Below are positions 22,185-36,362 of a DNA stretch of 64,000 nt, one piece after another (within the stretch, counting starts at the first letter, position 1; the number at the start of each line of letters is the position of its first letter). Below the pieces are notes generated by a model. It worked only from the letters and a program-made list of their open reading frames with translations, did no database searches and was not told the DNA's origin. Source of the stretch: Chaetoderma sp. LZ-2023a (lineage: Eukaryota > Mollusca > Caudofoveata > Chaetodermatida > Chaetodermatidae); assembly GCA_034401795.1 (NCBI GenBank), contig CM067370.1, forward strand, positions 51,138,414 to 51,202,413, given 5' to 3'. The position numbers were made by a program, and so were the translations under genes.

Positions 22185-24075
22185 CCTACAGAGGGGTGCA
22201 TTAAAACATCATCCACAGAGGGGGTGCATTAAACATATCATGGACAGAGGGGTGAATTAAACACATCATCCACAGACGAGTGCATTAAACATATGGACAG
22301 AGGGGTGCGTTAAAACATGTCATCCACAGAGGAGTGCATTAAAACATCATACAGAGAGGGGGTGCATTAACACATATCTTGGAAGGGGGTGCATTAAAAC
22401 ATATCATCCACAGAGCGGTGCATTAAACCAGATCATCCACAGAGGGGCGCATTAAACCAGATCATCCACAGAGGGGTGCAGTAAACAAGTCATCCACAGA
22501 GGGGTGCATTAAATATATCATCTACAGAGGGGTGCATTAAACATATCATGTGCATTAAACGTATTATCCACAGAGTTGTGCATTAAACATGTCATCCACA
22601 GATGGGGGGCATTAACACTTATCATCCACAAAGGAGGTGCATTAAAACATATCATCCCCATAGGCGTGCATTAATACATATCATGGACAGGGGTTGCATT
22701 AAAACATATCATCCACAGAGGGGTCCATTAAACATGTCATCCACAGGGGGGGGGGGGGTGCATTAAAACATATCATCCACAGAGGGGTGCATTAATACAT
22801 ATCATGGACAGGGGTTGCATTAAAACATATCATCCACAGAGGGGTCCATTAAACATGTCATCCACAGGGGGGGGGTGCATTAAAACAGATCATCCACAGA
22901 GGGGGCCATTAAAACATACCATCCACAGAGGGGGTGCATTAAAACATAGCATCTACAGAGGGGTGCATTAAACCATACCATCTACAGAGTGGTGCATTAA
23001 ACATATCCTCCATAGAGTGGGTGCATTAAACATATCATCCAGAGAGTGGTGCATTAAACCTGATCATCCACAGTGGGGGAGCATTAAACATATCATCTAC
23101 AGAGGGGTGCATTAAATATATCATCTACAGAGGGGTGCATTAAAACATCATCCACAGAGGGGGTGCATTAAACATATCATGGACAGAGGGGTGAATTAAA
23201 CACATCATCCACAGACGAGTGCATTAAACATATGGACAGAGGGGTGCGTTAAAACATGTCATCCACAGAGGAGTGCATTAAAACATCATACAGAGAGGGG
23301 GTGCATTAACACATATCTTGGAAGGGGGTGCATTAAAACATATCATCCACAGAGCGGTGCATTAAACCAGATCATCCACAGAGGGGCGCATTAAACCAGA
23401 TCATCCACAGAGGGGTGCAGTAAACAAGTCATCCACAGAGGGGTGCATTAAATATATCATCTACAGAGGGGTGCATTAAACATATCATGTGCATTAAACG
23501 TATTATCCACAGAGTTGTGCATTAAACATGTCATCCACAGATGGGGGGCATTAACACTTATCATCCACAAAGGAGGTGCATTAAAACATATCATCCCCAT
23601 AGGCGTGCATTAATACATATCATGGACAGGGGTTGCATTAAAACATATCATCCACAGAGGGGTCCATTAAACATGTCATCCACAGGGGGGGGGGGGGTGC
23701 ATTAAAACATATCATCCACAGAGGGGTGCATTAATACATATCATGGACAGGGGTTGCATTAAAACATATCATCCACAGAGGGGTCCATTAAACATGTCAT
23801 CCACAGGGGGGGGGGGGGTGCATTAAAACAGATCATCCACAGAGGGGGCCATTAAAACATACCATCCACAGAGGGGGTGCATTAAAACATAGCATCTACA
23901 GAGGGGTGCATTAAACCATACCATCTACAGAGTGGTGCATTAAACATATCCTCCATAGAGTGGGTGCATTAAACATATCATCCAGAGAGTGGTGCATTAA
24001 ACCTGATCATCCACAGTGGGGGAGCATTAAACATATCATCTACAGAGGGGTGCATTAAATATATCATCTACAGAG
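22185..24075. repeat. ~939 bp higher-order unit in two copies
   Basis: The order of variant units from about 22185 to 23125 recurs from about 23125 to 24075 with only small differences, mostly in poly-G length. For example 'TTAAAACATCATCCACAGAG' occurs at 22201 and again at 23140. Confidence 0.85.
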
Positions 24076-25279
24076 GGTGCATTAAAACATAGGTGCATTA
24101 AACATATCATCCACAGAGGGGTGCATTAAAACTGATCATGGACAGAGGGGTTGCATCAAAACATACCATCAACAAAGGGGTGCATTACGCATATCATGTG
24201 CATTAAACGTATTATCCACAGAGGGGTGCGTTAAAACATATTATCCACAGAGGGGTGCTTTAAATATATCATGCATAGAGGGGTGCATTAAAACATATCA
24301 TGGACAGAGGGGGCATTAAATATATCATCCACAGAGGGGTGCAATAAAACATATCATCCACAGAGGGGTGCATTAAAACATATCACCCACAGAGGAGTGC
24401 ATTAAAAATATCATACACAGAGGGGTGCATTAAAACATATCATCCAGTGAGGGATACATTAAAACATATCATCTAGCGAGGGGTGCATTGAAATATATCA
24501 TGAACAGGGGGTGCATTAAAACATATCATCCACAGAGGGGTGCATTAAAACATATCAACCACAGAGGGGGTGCACTAAAACATATCATCGACAGTGGGGG
24601 AGCATTAAACATATCATCCACAGAGGGGTGCATTAAATATATCATCTACACAGGTTTGCATTAAGCATATCATGTGCATTAAACGTATTATCCACAGAGG
24701 GGTGCGTTAAAACATATTATCCACAGAGGGCTGCATTAAACATATGATACACCGAGGGGTGCATTAAAACAGATCATCCAGCGAGGGGTGCATTAAAACA
24801 TATCATGAACAGAGGGGGTGCATTAAAATATATCATCCACAGAGGGGGTGCATTAAAATATATCATCCAGCGAGGGGTGCATTAAAACCTATCATCCACA
24901 GAGGAGTGCATTAAACATATCATCCACAGAGGGGTGCATTAAACATATCATCCACAGAGGGGTGCATTAAACATATCATCCACAGAGGGGTGCATTAAAC
25001 ATATCATCCAGCGAGCGGTGCATTAAAACACACCATCCACAGAGGGGTGCATTAAACATATCATCCACAGAGGGGTGCATTAAATATATCATCCAGCGAG
25101 GGTTGCATTAAAACATATCATCCATAGAGGGGTGCATTAAAACATATCATCCAGCGAGGGGTGCATTAAAACATATCAACCACAGAGGGGTGCATTAAAC
25201 ATATCATCCAGCGAGGGGTGCATTAAACATATCATCCACAGAGGGGTGCATTAAACATATCATCCAGCTAGCGGTGCAT

Positions 25280-25760
25280 TAAAACACACCATCCACAGAG
25301 GGGTGCATTAAACATATCATCCACAAAGGGGTGCATTAAATATATCATCCAGCGAGGGGTGCATTAAAACATATCATCCACAGAGTTGTGCATTAAAACA
25401 TATCATCCAGCGAGGGGTGCATTAAAACATATCAACCACAGAGGGGTGCATTAAACATATATATAGGTCTATAGGTATAGGTATAGGTCAGGTTTATTAA
25501 AACACACCATCCACAGAGGGGTGCATTAAACATATCATCCACAAAGGGGTGCATTAAATATATCATCCAGCGAGGGGTGCATTAAAACATATCATCCACA
25601 GAGTTGTGCATTAAAACATATCATCCAGCGAGGGGTGCATTAAAACATATCAACCACAGAGGGGTGCATTAAACATATATATAGGTCTATAGGTATAGGT
25701 ATAGGTCAGGTTTATAGTCTACTTCCACTTGCGTGCTCAGGCGACTTTGCAACTTTACCA
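25280..25760. repeat. 218 bp duplication and non-satellite insertion inside the array
   Basis: A segment ending in 'ATAGGTCTATAGGTATAGGT' occurs at 25463 and again at 25681, an offset of 218 bp. After the second copy about 70 bp of unrelated sequence ('TAGTCTACTTCCACTTGCGT' and on) interrupts the satellite. This is the only clear non-satellite insertion in the array. Confidence 0.8.
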
Positions 25761-27149
25761 TCCAGCGAGCGGTGCATTAAACATATCATCCACAGAGCGG
25801 TGCATTAAACATATCATCCACAGAGGGTGTATTAAACATATCATCCAGCGAGGGGTGCATTAAAACATATCATCCAGCGAGGAGTGCATTAAAAATATCA
25901 TCCACAGAGCGGTGCATTAAAATATATCAGCCACAGAGTTGTGCATTAAACATGTCATCCACAGATGGGGGGCATTAAAACTTATCATCCACAAAGTAGG
26001 TGCATTAAAACATATCATCCACAGAGGGGTGCATTAAACATATCATCCACAGAGGGGGTGCATTAAAACCTATCATGGACAGAGGGGTGCATTAAACATA
26101 TCATGGAAAGAAGGTGCATTAAACATATTACCCACAGAGGGGGTGCATTAAAATATATCACCCACAGAGGAGTGCATTAAAAGATATCATGGACAGAGGG
26201 TGCATTAAACATATCACCCACAGAGGGGGGGTGCATTAAATATATCACCCACAGAGGAGTGCATTAAAGGATATCATGGACAGAGGGTGCATTAAACATA
26301 TCACCCACAGATGGGGTGCATTAAAATATATCATCCACAGAGGTGTGCATTAAAACATATCATGGACAGAGGGTGCATTAAATATATCACCCACAGAGGG
26401 GGTGCATTACAATATATCACCCACAGAGGAGTGCATTAAAAGATATCATCCACAGAGGAGTGCATTAAACATACCATCCATAGAGGGGTGCAATAAACAT
26501 ATCCTCCATGGAGGGGGTGCATTGAAACATACCATCCACAAAGGGGTGCATTAAGCATATCATGAGCATTACACGTATTATCCACAGAGGGGTGCGTTAA
26601 AACATATTATCCACAGAGGAGTGCATTAAAACATACCATCCACAAAGGGGTGCATTAACCATATCATGTGCATTAAACATATGCACAGAGGGGTACATTA
26701 AAACATATCATGCACAGAGGGGCGCATTAAACCAGATCATCCACAGAGCGGTGCATTAAACCAGATCATCCACAGTGGGGAGCATTAAACATATCATCCA
26801 CAGAGGGGTGCATTAAACATGTCATCCACAGAGGGGTGCATTAAACATATCATCCACAGAGGGGGTGCACTAAAACATATCATCCACAGAGAGGTGCATT
26901 AAACCAGATCATCGACAGTGGGGGAGCATTAAACATATCATCCACAGAGGGGTGCATTAAATATATCATCTACACAGGTTTGCATTAAGCATATCATGTG
27001 CATTAAACGTATTCTCCACAGAGGGGTGCGTTAAAACATATTATCCACAGAGGGCTGCTTTAAACATATGATACACCGAGGGGTGCATTAATACAGATCA
27101 TCCAGCGAGGGGTGCATTAAAACATATCATGAACAGAGGGGGTGCATTA

Positions 27150-28790
27150 AAATATATCATCCACAGAGGGGGTGCATTAAAATATATCATCCAGCGAGGG
27201 GTGCATTAAAACATATCATCCACAGAGGGGTGCATTAAACATATCATCCAGCGAGCGGTGCATTAAAACACACCATCCACAGAGGGATGCATTAAACATA
27301 TCATCCACAGAAGGGTGCATTAAACATATCATCCAGCGAGTGGTGCATTAAAACACACCATTCACAGAGGGGTGCATTAAACATGTCATCCACAGAGGGG
27401 TGCATTAAATATATCATCCAGCGAGGGGTGCATTAAAACATATCATCCACAGAGGGGTGCATTAAAACATATCATCCAGCGAGGGGTGCATTAAAACATA
27501 TCAACCACAGAGGGGTGCATTAAACATATCATCCAGCGAGGAGTGCATTAAACATATCATCCACAGATGGGGGGCATTAAAACTTATCATCCACAAAGTA
27601 GGTGCATTAAAACATATCATCCACAGAGGGGTGCATTAAACATATCATGGAAAGAAGGTGCATTAAACATATCACCCACAGAGGGGGTGCATTAAAATAT
27701 ATCACCCACAGAGGAGGGCATTAAAAGATATCATGGACAGAGGGTGAATTAAACATATCACCCACAGAGGGGGTGCATTAAAATATATCACCCACAGAGG
27801 AGTGCATTAAAAGATATCATGGACAGAGTGTGCATTAAACATATCACCCACAGAGGGTGTGCATTAAAATATATCACCCACAGAGGAGTGCATTAAAAGA
27901 TATCATCCACAGAGGAGTGCATTAAACATACCATACATAGAGGGGTGCAATAAACATATCCTCCATAGAGGGGGTGCTTTAAACATATCATCCAGCGAGG
28001 GGTGCATTAAAACATATCATCCACAGAGGGGAGCATTAAACATATCATCCAGCGAGCGGTGCATTAAAACACACCATCCACAGAGGGGTGCATTAAACAT
28101 ATCATCCACAGAAGGGTGCATTAAACATATCATCCAGCGAGTGGTGCATTAAAACACACCATTCACAGAGGGGTGCATTAAACATGTCATCCACAGAGGG
28201 GTGCATTAAATATATCATCCAGCGAGGGGTGCATTAAAACATATCATCCACAGAGGGGTGCATTAAAACATATCATCCAGCGAGGGGTGCATTAAAACAT
28301 ATCAACCACAGAGGGGTGCATTAAACATATCATCCAGCGAGGAGTGCATTAAACATATCATCCACAGATGGGGGGCATTAAAACTTATCATCCACAAAGT
28401 AGGTGCATTAAAACATATCATCCACAGAGGGGTGAATTAAACATATCATGGAAAGAAGGTGCATTAAACATATCACCCACAGAGGGGGTGCATTAAAATA
28501 TATCACCCACAGAGGAGTGCATTAAAAGATATCATGGACAGAGGGTGAATTAAACATATCACCCACAGAGGGGGTGCATTAAAATATATCACCCACAGAG
28601 GAGTGCATTAAAAGATATCATGGACAGAGTGTGCATTAAACATATCACCCACAGAGGGTGTGCATTAAAATATATCACCCACAGAGGAGTGCATTAAAAG
28701 ATATCATCCACAGAGGAGAACATTAAACATACCATACATAGAGGGTTGCAATAAACATATCCTCCATAGAGGGGGTGCTTTAAACATATC
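27150..28790. repeat. ~801 bp higher-order unit in two copies
   Basis: The run of units ending with 'CCATACATAGAGGG' and 'CCTCCATAGAGGGGGTGCTT' occurs near 27931 and again near 28732. The preceding subtype order matches between the two copies. Confidence 0.8.
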
Positions 28791-31700
28791 ATCCACAGAG
28801 GGGTGCATTAAACCAGATCATCCACAGTGGGGGAGCATTAAACATATCATCCACAGAGGGGTGCATTAAAACATATCATGGACAGAGGGGATGCACTAAA
28901 ACATATCATCCACAGAGGGGGTGCATTAAAACATATCATCCACAGAGAGGGTGCATTAAAACATATCATACACAAAGGGGTGCATTGAAACATACCATCC
29001 ACAAAGGGGTGCATTAAGCATATCATGTGCATTACACGTATTATCCACAGAGGGGTGCGTTAAATCATATTATCCACAGAGGGGTGCATTAAAACATACC
29101 ATCCACAAAGGGGTGCATTAACCATATCATGTGCATTAATCATATCATGCACAGAGGGGCGCATTAAACCAGATCATGCACAGAGGGGTGCATTAAACCA
29201 GATCATCCACAGTGGGGAGCATTAAACATATCATCCACAGAGGGGTGCATTAAACATATCATCCACAGAGGGGTGCATTAAACATATCATCCACAGAGGG
29301 GCGCATTAAACATATCATGGACAGAGCGGGTGTATTAAAACATACCATCCACAAAGGGGTGCATTAAACATATCATCCACAGAGGGGTGCATTAAAACAT
29401 ATCATGGACAGAGCGGGTGTATTAAAACATACCATCCACAAAGGGGTGCATTAAGCATATCATCCATAGAGGGGTGCATTAAAACGTCATCCACAGAGGG
29501 GTGCATTAAACTTATTATCCACAGAGGATTGCGTTAAAACCTATTATCCACAGAGGGGTGCATTAAAACAGATCATCCAGCGAGGGGTGCATTAAAACAT
29601 ATCATGAACAGAGGGGGTGCATTAAAATATATCATCCACAGAGGGGGTGCATTAAAATATATCATCCAGCGAGGGGTGCATTAAAACCTATCATCCACAG
29701 AGGGGTGCATTAAACATATCATCCACAGAGGGGTGCATTAAACATATCATCCACAGAGGGGTGCATTAAACATATCATCCGCAGAGGGGTGCATTAAACA
29801 TATCATCCACAGAGGGGTGCATTAAACATATCATCTAGCGAGCGGTGCGTTAAAACACACCATCCACAGAGGGGTGCATTAAACATATCATCCACAGAGG
29901 GGTGCATTAAATACATCATCCAGCGAGGGGTGCATTAAAACATATCATCCACAAAGGGGTGCATTAAAACATATCATCCAGCGAGGGGTGCATTAAAACA
30001 TATCAACCACAGAGGGGTGCATTAAACATATCATCCAGCGAGGGGTGCATTAAACATATCATCCACAGAGGGGTGTATTAAACATATCATCCAGCGAGGG
30101 GTGCATTAAAACATATCATCCAGCGAGGAGTGCATTAAAAATATCATCCACAGAGCGGTGCATTAAAATATATCAGCCACAGAGTTGTGCATTAAACATG
30201 TCATCCACAGATGGGGGGCATTAAAACTTATCATCCACAAAGTAGGTGCATTAAAACATATCACCCACAGAGGGGTGCATTAAACATATCATCCACAGAG
30301 GGGGTGCATTAAAACCTATCATGGACAGAGGGGTGCATTAAACATATCATGGAAAGAAGGTGCATTAAACATATCACCCACAGAGGGGGTGCATTAAAAT
30401 ATATCACCCACAGAGGTGTGCATTAAAAGATATCATGGACAGAGGGTGCATTAAACATATCACCCACAGAGGAGTGCATTAAAAGATATCATGGACAGAG
30501 GGTGCATTAAACATATCACCCACAGAGGGGGTGCACTAAAATATATCATCCACAGAGGTGTGCATTAAAACATATCATGGACAGAGGGTGCATTAAACAT
30601 ATCACCCACAGAGGGGGTGCATTAAAATATATCACCCACAAAGGAGTGCATTAAAAGATATCATCCACAGAGGAGTGCATTAAACATACCATCCATAGAG
30701 TGGTGCAATAAACATATCCTCCATAGAGGGGGTGCATTAAACATATCATCCACAGAGGGGTGCATTAAACCAGATCATCCACAGTGGGGGAGCATTAAAC
30801 ATATCATCCACAGAGGGGTGCATTAAAACATATCATGGACAGAGGGGATGCACTAAAACATATCATCCACAGAGGGGGTGCATTAAAACATATCATACAC
30901 AGAGGGGTGCATTGAAACATACCATCCACAAAGGGGTGCATTAACCATATCATGTGCATTACACGTATTATCCACAGAGGGGTGCGTTAAAACATATTAT
31001 CCACATAGGGGTGCATTAAAACATACCATCCACAAAGGGGTGCATTAACCATATCATGTGCATTAAACATATCATGCACAGAGGGGTGCATTAAAACATA
31101 TCATGCACAGAGGGGCGCATTAAACCAGATCATCCACAGAGGGGTGCATTAAACCAGATCATCCACAGTGGGGAGCATTAAACATATCATCCACAGAGGG
31201 GTGCATTAAACATCATCCACAGAGGGGTACATTAAACATATCATCCACAGAGGCGGTGCACTAAAACATATCATCCACAGAGGGGTGCATTAAACCAGAT
31301 CATCGACAGTGGGGGAGCATTAAACATATCATCCACAGAGGGGTGCATTAAATATATCATCTACACAGGTTTGCATTAAGCATATCATGTGCATTAAACG
31401 TATTATCCACAGAGGGGTGCGTTAAAACATATGATACACCGAGGGGTGCATTAAAACAGATCATCCAGCGAGGGGTGCATTAAAACATATCATGAACAGA
31501 GGGGGTGCATTAAAATATATCATCCACAGAGGGGGTGCATTAAAATATATCATCCAGCGAGGGGTGCATTAAAACATATCATCCACAGAGGGGTGCATTA
31601 AACATATCATCCACAGAGGGGTGCATTAAACATATCATCCACAGAGGGGTGCATTAAACATTTCATCCAGCGAGCGGTGCATTAAAACACACCATCCACA

Positions 31701-34700
31701 GAGGGGTGCATTAAACATATCATCCACAGAGGGGTGCATTAAATATATCATCCAGCGAGGGGTGCATTAAAACATATCATCCACAGAGGGGTGCATTAAA
31801 ACATATCAACCACAGAGGGGTGCATTAAACATATCATCCAGCGAGGGGTGCATTAAACATATCATCCACAGAGGGGTGTATTAAACATATCATCCAGCGA
31901 GGGGTGCATTAAAACATATCATCCAGCGAGGAGTGCATTAAAAAATATCATCCACAGAGCGGTGCATTAAAATATATCAGCCACAGAGTTGTGCATTAAA
32001 CATGTCATCCACAGAGGGGTGCATTAAAACATATCATGGACAGAGGGGATGCACTAAAACATATCATCCACAGAGGGGGTGCATTAAAACATATCATACA
32101 CAGAGGGGTGCATTGAAACATACCATCCACAAAGGGGTGCATTAACCATATCATGTGCATTACACGTATTATCCACAGAGGGGTGCGTTAAGACATATTA
32201 TCCACAGAGGGGTGCATTAAAACATACCATCCACAAAGCGGTGCATTAACCATATCATGTGTATTAAACATATCATGCACAGAGGGGTGCATTAAAACAT
32301 ATCATGCACAGAGGGGTGCATTAAACCAGATCATCCACAGTGGGGAGCATTAAACATATCATCCACAGAGGGGTGCATTAAACATCATCGACAGAGGGGT
32401 GCATTAAACATATCATCCACAGAGGGCGTGCACTAAAACATATCATCCACAGAGGGGTGCATTAAATATATCATCTACACAGGTTTGCATTAAGCATATC
32501 ATGTGCATTAAACGTAGTATCCACAGAGGGGTGCTTAAAAACATATTATCCACAGAGGGCTGCATTAAACATATGATACACCGAGGGGTGCATTAAAACA
32601 GATCATCCAGCGAGGGGTGCATTAAAACATATCATGAACAGAGGGGGTGCATTAAAATATATCATCCACAGAGGGGGTGCATTAAAATATTTCATCCAGC
32701 GATGGGTGCATTAAAACATATCATCCACAGAGGGGTGATTAAACATATCATCCACAGAGGGGTGCATTAAACATATCATCCACAGAGGGGTGCATTAAAC
32801 ATATCATGCTGCAAGGGGTGCATTAAACATATCATCCACAGAGGGCTGTATTAAACATATCATCCAGCGAGGGGTGCATTAAAACATATCATCCAGCGAG
32901 GAGTGCATTAAAAAATATCATCCACAGAGCGGTGCATTAAAATATTTCAGCCACAGAGTTGTGCATTAAACATGTCATCCACAGATGGGGGGGCATTAAA
33001 ACTTATCATCCTCAAAGTAGGTGCATTAAAACATATCATCCACAGAGGGGTGCATTAAACATATCATCCACAGAGGGGGTGCATTAAAACCTATCATGGA
33101 CAGAGGGGTGCATTAAACATATCATGGAAAGAAGGTGCATTAAACATATCACCCACAGAGGGGGTGCATTAAAATATATCACCCACGGAGGACTGCATTA
33201 AAAGATATCATGGACAGAGGGTGCATTAAACATATCACCCACAGAGGGGGTGCATTAAAATATATCACCCACAGAGGAGTGCATTAAAAGATATCATGGA
33301 CAGAGGGTGCATTAAACATATCACCCACAGAGGGGGTGCATTAAACATATCACCCACAGAGGGGGTGCATTAAAATATATCACCCACAGAGGAGTGCATT
33401 AAAAGATATCATCCACAGAGGAGTGCATTAAACATACCATCCATAGAGGGGTGCAATAAACATATCCTCCATAGAGGGGGTGCATTAAACATATCATCCA
33501 CAGAGGGGTGCATTAAACCAGATCATCCACAGTGGGGGGGGAGCATTAAACATATCATCCACAGAGGGGTGCATTAAAACATATCATGGACAGAGGGGAT
33601 GCACTAAAACATATCATCCACAGAGGGGGTGCATTAAAACATATCATCCACAGAGAGGGTGCATTAAAACATATTATCCACAGAGGGGTGCATTAAAACA
33701 TACCATCCACAAAGGGGTGCATTAACCATATCATGTGCATTAAACATATCATGCACAGAAGGGTGCATTAAAACATATCATGCACAGAGGGGGGCATTAA
33801 ACCACATCATCCACAGAGGGGTGCATTAAACCAGATCATCCACAGTGGGGAGCATTAAACATATCATCCACAGAGGGGTGCATTAAACATATCATCCACA
33901 GAGGGGTGCATTAAACATATCATCCACAGAGGGGCGCATTAAACATATCATGGACAGAGCGGGTGCATTAAAACATACCATCCACAAAGGGGTGCATTAA
34001 GCATATCATGTGCATTACACGTATTATCGACAGAGGGGTGCGTTAAAACATATTATCCACAGAGGGGTGCATTAAAACCTCATCCACAGAGGGGTGCATT
34101 AATCTTATTATCCACAGAGGAGTGCGTTAAAACATATTATCCACAGAGGGGTGCATTAAACATAGGTGCATTAAACATACTATCCACAGAGGTGTGCGTT
34201 AAAACATATGATGGACAGAGGGGATGCACCAAAACATATCATCCACAGAGGGGGTGCATTAAAACATATCATCCACAGAGGGGGTGCATTAAAACATATC
34301 TTACACAGAGGGGTGCATTGAAACATACCATCCACAAAGGGGTGCATTAAGCATATCATGTGCATTACACGTATTATCGACAGAGGGGTGCGTTAAAACA
34401 TATTATCCACAGAGGGGTGCATTAAAACATACCATCCACAAAGGGGTGCATTAACCATATCATGTGCATTAAACATATCATGCACAGAGGGGTGCATTAA
34501 AACATATCATGCACAGAGGGGCGCATTAAACCAGATCATCCACAGAGGGGTGCATTAAACCAGATCATCCACAGTGGAGAGCATTAAACATATCATCCAC
34601 AGAGGGGTGCATTAAACATATCATCCACAGAGGAGTGCATTAAACATATCATCCACAGAGGGGCGCATTAAACATATCATGCACAGAGGGGTGCATTAAA

Positions 34701-35550
34701 ACATATCATGGACAGAGCGGGTGCATTAAAACATACCATCCACAAAGGGGTGCATTAAGCATATCATCCACAGAGGGGTTCATTAAAACCTCATCCACAG
34801 AGGGGTGCATTAAACTTATTATCCACAGAGGAGTGCGTTAAAACATATTATCCACAGAGGGGTGCATTAAACATAGGTGCATTAAACATATCATGCACAG
34901 AGGGGTGCATTAAAACCAGATCATCCACAGAGGGATGCATTAAACCAGATCATCCACAGTGGGGAGCATTAAACATATCATCCACAGAGGGGTGCATTAA
35001 ACATATCATCCACAGAGGGGTGCATTAAACATATCATCCACAGAGGGGTGCATTAAACATATCATCCACAGAGGGGTGCATTAAACATATCATCCACATA
35101 GGGGTGCATTAAACATATCATCCACAGAGGGGTGCATTAAAACCTATCATGGACAGAGGGGTGCATTAAACATATCATGGAAAGAAGGATGCATTAAACA
35201 TATCATGGACAGAGGGGTGCATTAAACATATCGTGGACAGAGGGGTGCATTAAACATATCATGGACAGAGGGGTGCATTAAAACATATCATCCACATAGG
35301 GTTGCATTAAAAATATCATCCACAGAGGGGTGCATTGAAACATATCATCCACAGAGTGGTGCATTAATACATATCACCCACAGAGGGGTGCACTAAACAT
35401 GCCATCCACAGAGGGGTGCACTAAACATGCCATCCACAGAGGAGGTGCATTAAAACATATCATCCACAGAGGGGTGCATTAAAACATATCATCCACAGAG
35501 GGGTGCATTAAAACATATCATCCACAGAGGGGTGCATTAAAATATATCAG

Positions 35551-35819
35551 GATTGATGACTGATGCTCAATGGTCAGTCCACATTGACGAGAATTGTGCA
35601 ATGTCATGTCATTTTAATTAGCACCACTCAAGTATTCTGTAACATGGATGGATGAATGTTTCTACATGTAGTTCCCACCATTCAAGTGTTATTCCCCAAA
35701 AGTAAACAATATTTGGATAGAAAATGTCAAATATGTCAAATTGACCAAGAGCGTTAATTGGGGTGTGAAATGAGTAGGCAAAACATATATAAATACACAA
35801 AAACGTGGTACGCCAAAAT
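35551..35819. other. No recognised feature
   Basis: Sequence directly after the satellite; no exon signal seen. Confidence 0.35.
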
Positions 35820-35913
35820 TCCAGCTTAGCCAGCTTAGCCAGCTTAGCCAGCTTAGTCAGCTTAGCCAGCTTAGCCAGCTTAGTCAGCTTAGCCAGCATA
35901 GCCAGCTTAGCTA
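35820..35913. repeat. 9 bp minisatellite
   Basis: About ten units of 'CAGCTTAGC' with two 'CAGCTTAGT' variants. Long frames through it on both strands (repeating LAKLAKL or SLASLAS) are artefacts. Confidence 0.9.
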
Positions 35914-35959
35914 GAATTCTTACAGACAATACATGTAGCTTGATTAGAAAGTGTTTACA

Positions 35960-36074
35960 TAACCCTTTAAAACCCATACCAGCGAAAAAATTAGTCTTCT
36001 CTCGGTATGTAAATGAACATTTTCTACGAGAAAATTGAAACTTTCTTGAACAAATGTGTGTGTTAAAAGGTTAA
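35960..36074. mobile_element. Shortened copy of the P2 TTAA MITE
   Basis: It starts 'TAACCCTTTAAAACCC' and ends 'GTTAAAAGGTTAA', and contains 'ATGAACATTTTCTACGAGAA', shared with the P2 copy at 41268-41432. The central hairpin is missing. Confidence 0.55.
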
Positions 36075-36362
36075 TATTCAGCAAATTACTTTATAAATAA
36101 TTTATTTTTTAGCTCTACACAAAGTGGAGGATGACTTAGTGATCTGAATGGAATCCGGCATTCAGTGTCCGAGAATGTAGGAGTTCGGTTTATCTTTCAA
36201 TCATATGATGCCATAATCAACTACGTGACATGTAGTATGATGTCATAATCAATTTTGTCATGAATGACATATCTAAGTTCATAGCGAACGCTTAATTGAT
36301 GATGGACTGAGCGTTGTTGTACGAATTGGATATATTTACTGTTTAATAAACATGCTGTTGTA

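Larger units (their letters stand above)
21835..35550. repeat. 13.7 kb satellite, 28-29 bp unit
   Basis: An uninterrupted array, roughly 480 units by length, of variants of 'CATCCACAGAGGGGTGCATT' plus 'AAA(A)CATAT'. Subtypes differ at one position block: CATCCACAGAG, CATCCAGCGAG, CATGGACAGAG and CACCCACAGAG, plus a shortened unit containing 'CATGTGCATTAAAC'. Subtypes are mixed in repeated patterns, giving higher-order units (see separate entries). Reading frames inside it are artefacts of the period. It fills most of the intron between MTNB exons 20365-20482 and 41505-41608. Confidence 0.97.

Noticed and set aside
28847-29032. Minus-strand frame of 61 codons, repeated in similar form at 34180-34365
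   Set aside because: Both are translations of the satellite units; their periodic sequence follows the 28-29 bp repeat.
21835-35550. CRISPR-like look of evenly spaced repeats
   Set aside because: Every base belongs to the repeated unit; there are no unique spacers, and the context is an animal intron.
35618-36038. Frames with LAKLAKL or SLASLAS repeats on opposite strands
   Set aside because: Both arise from the 9 bp CAGCTTAGC minisatellite.
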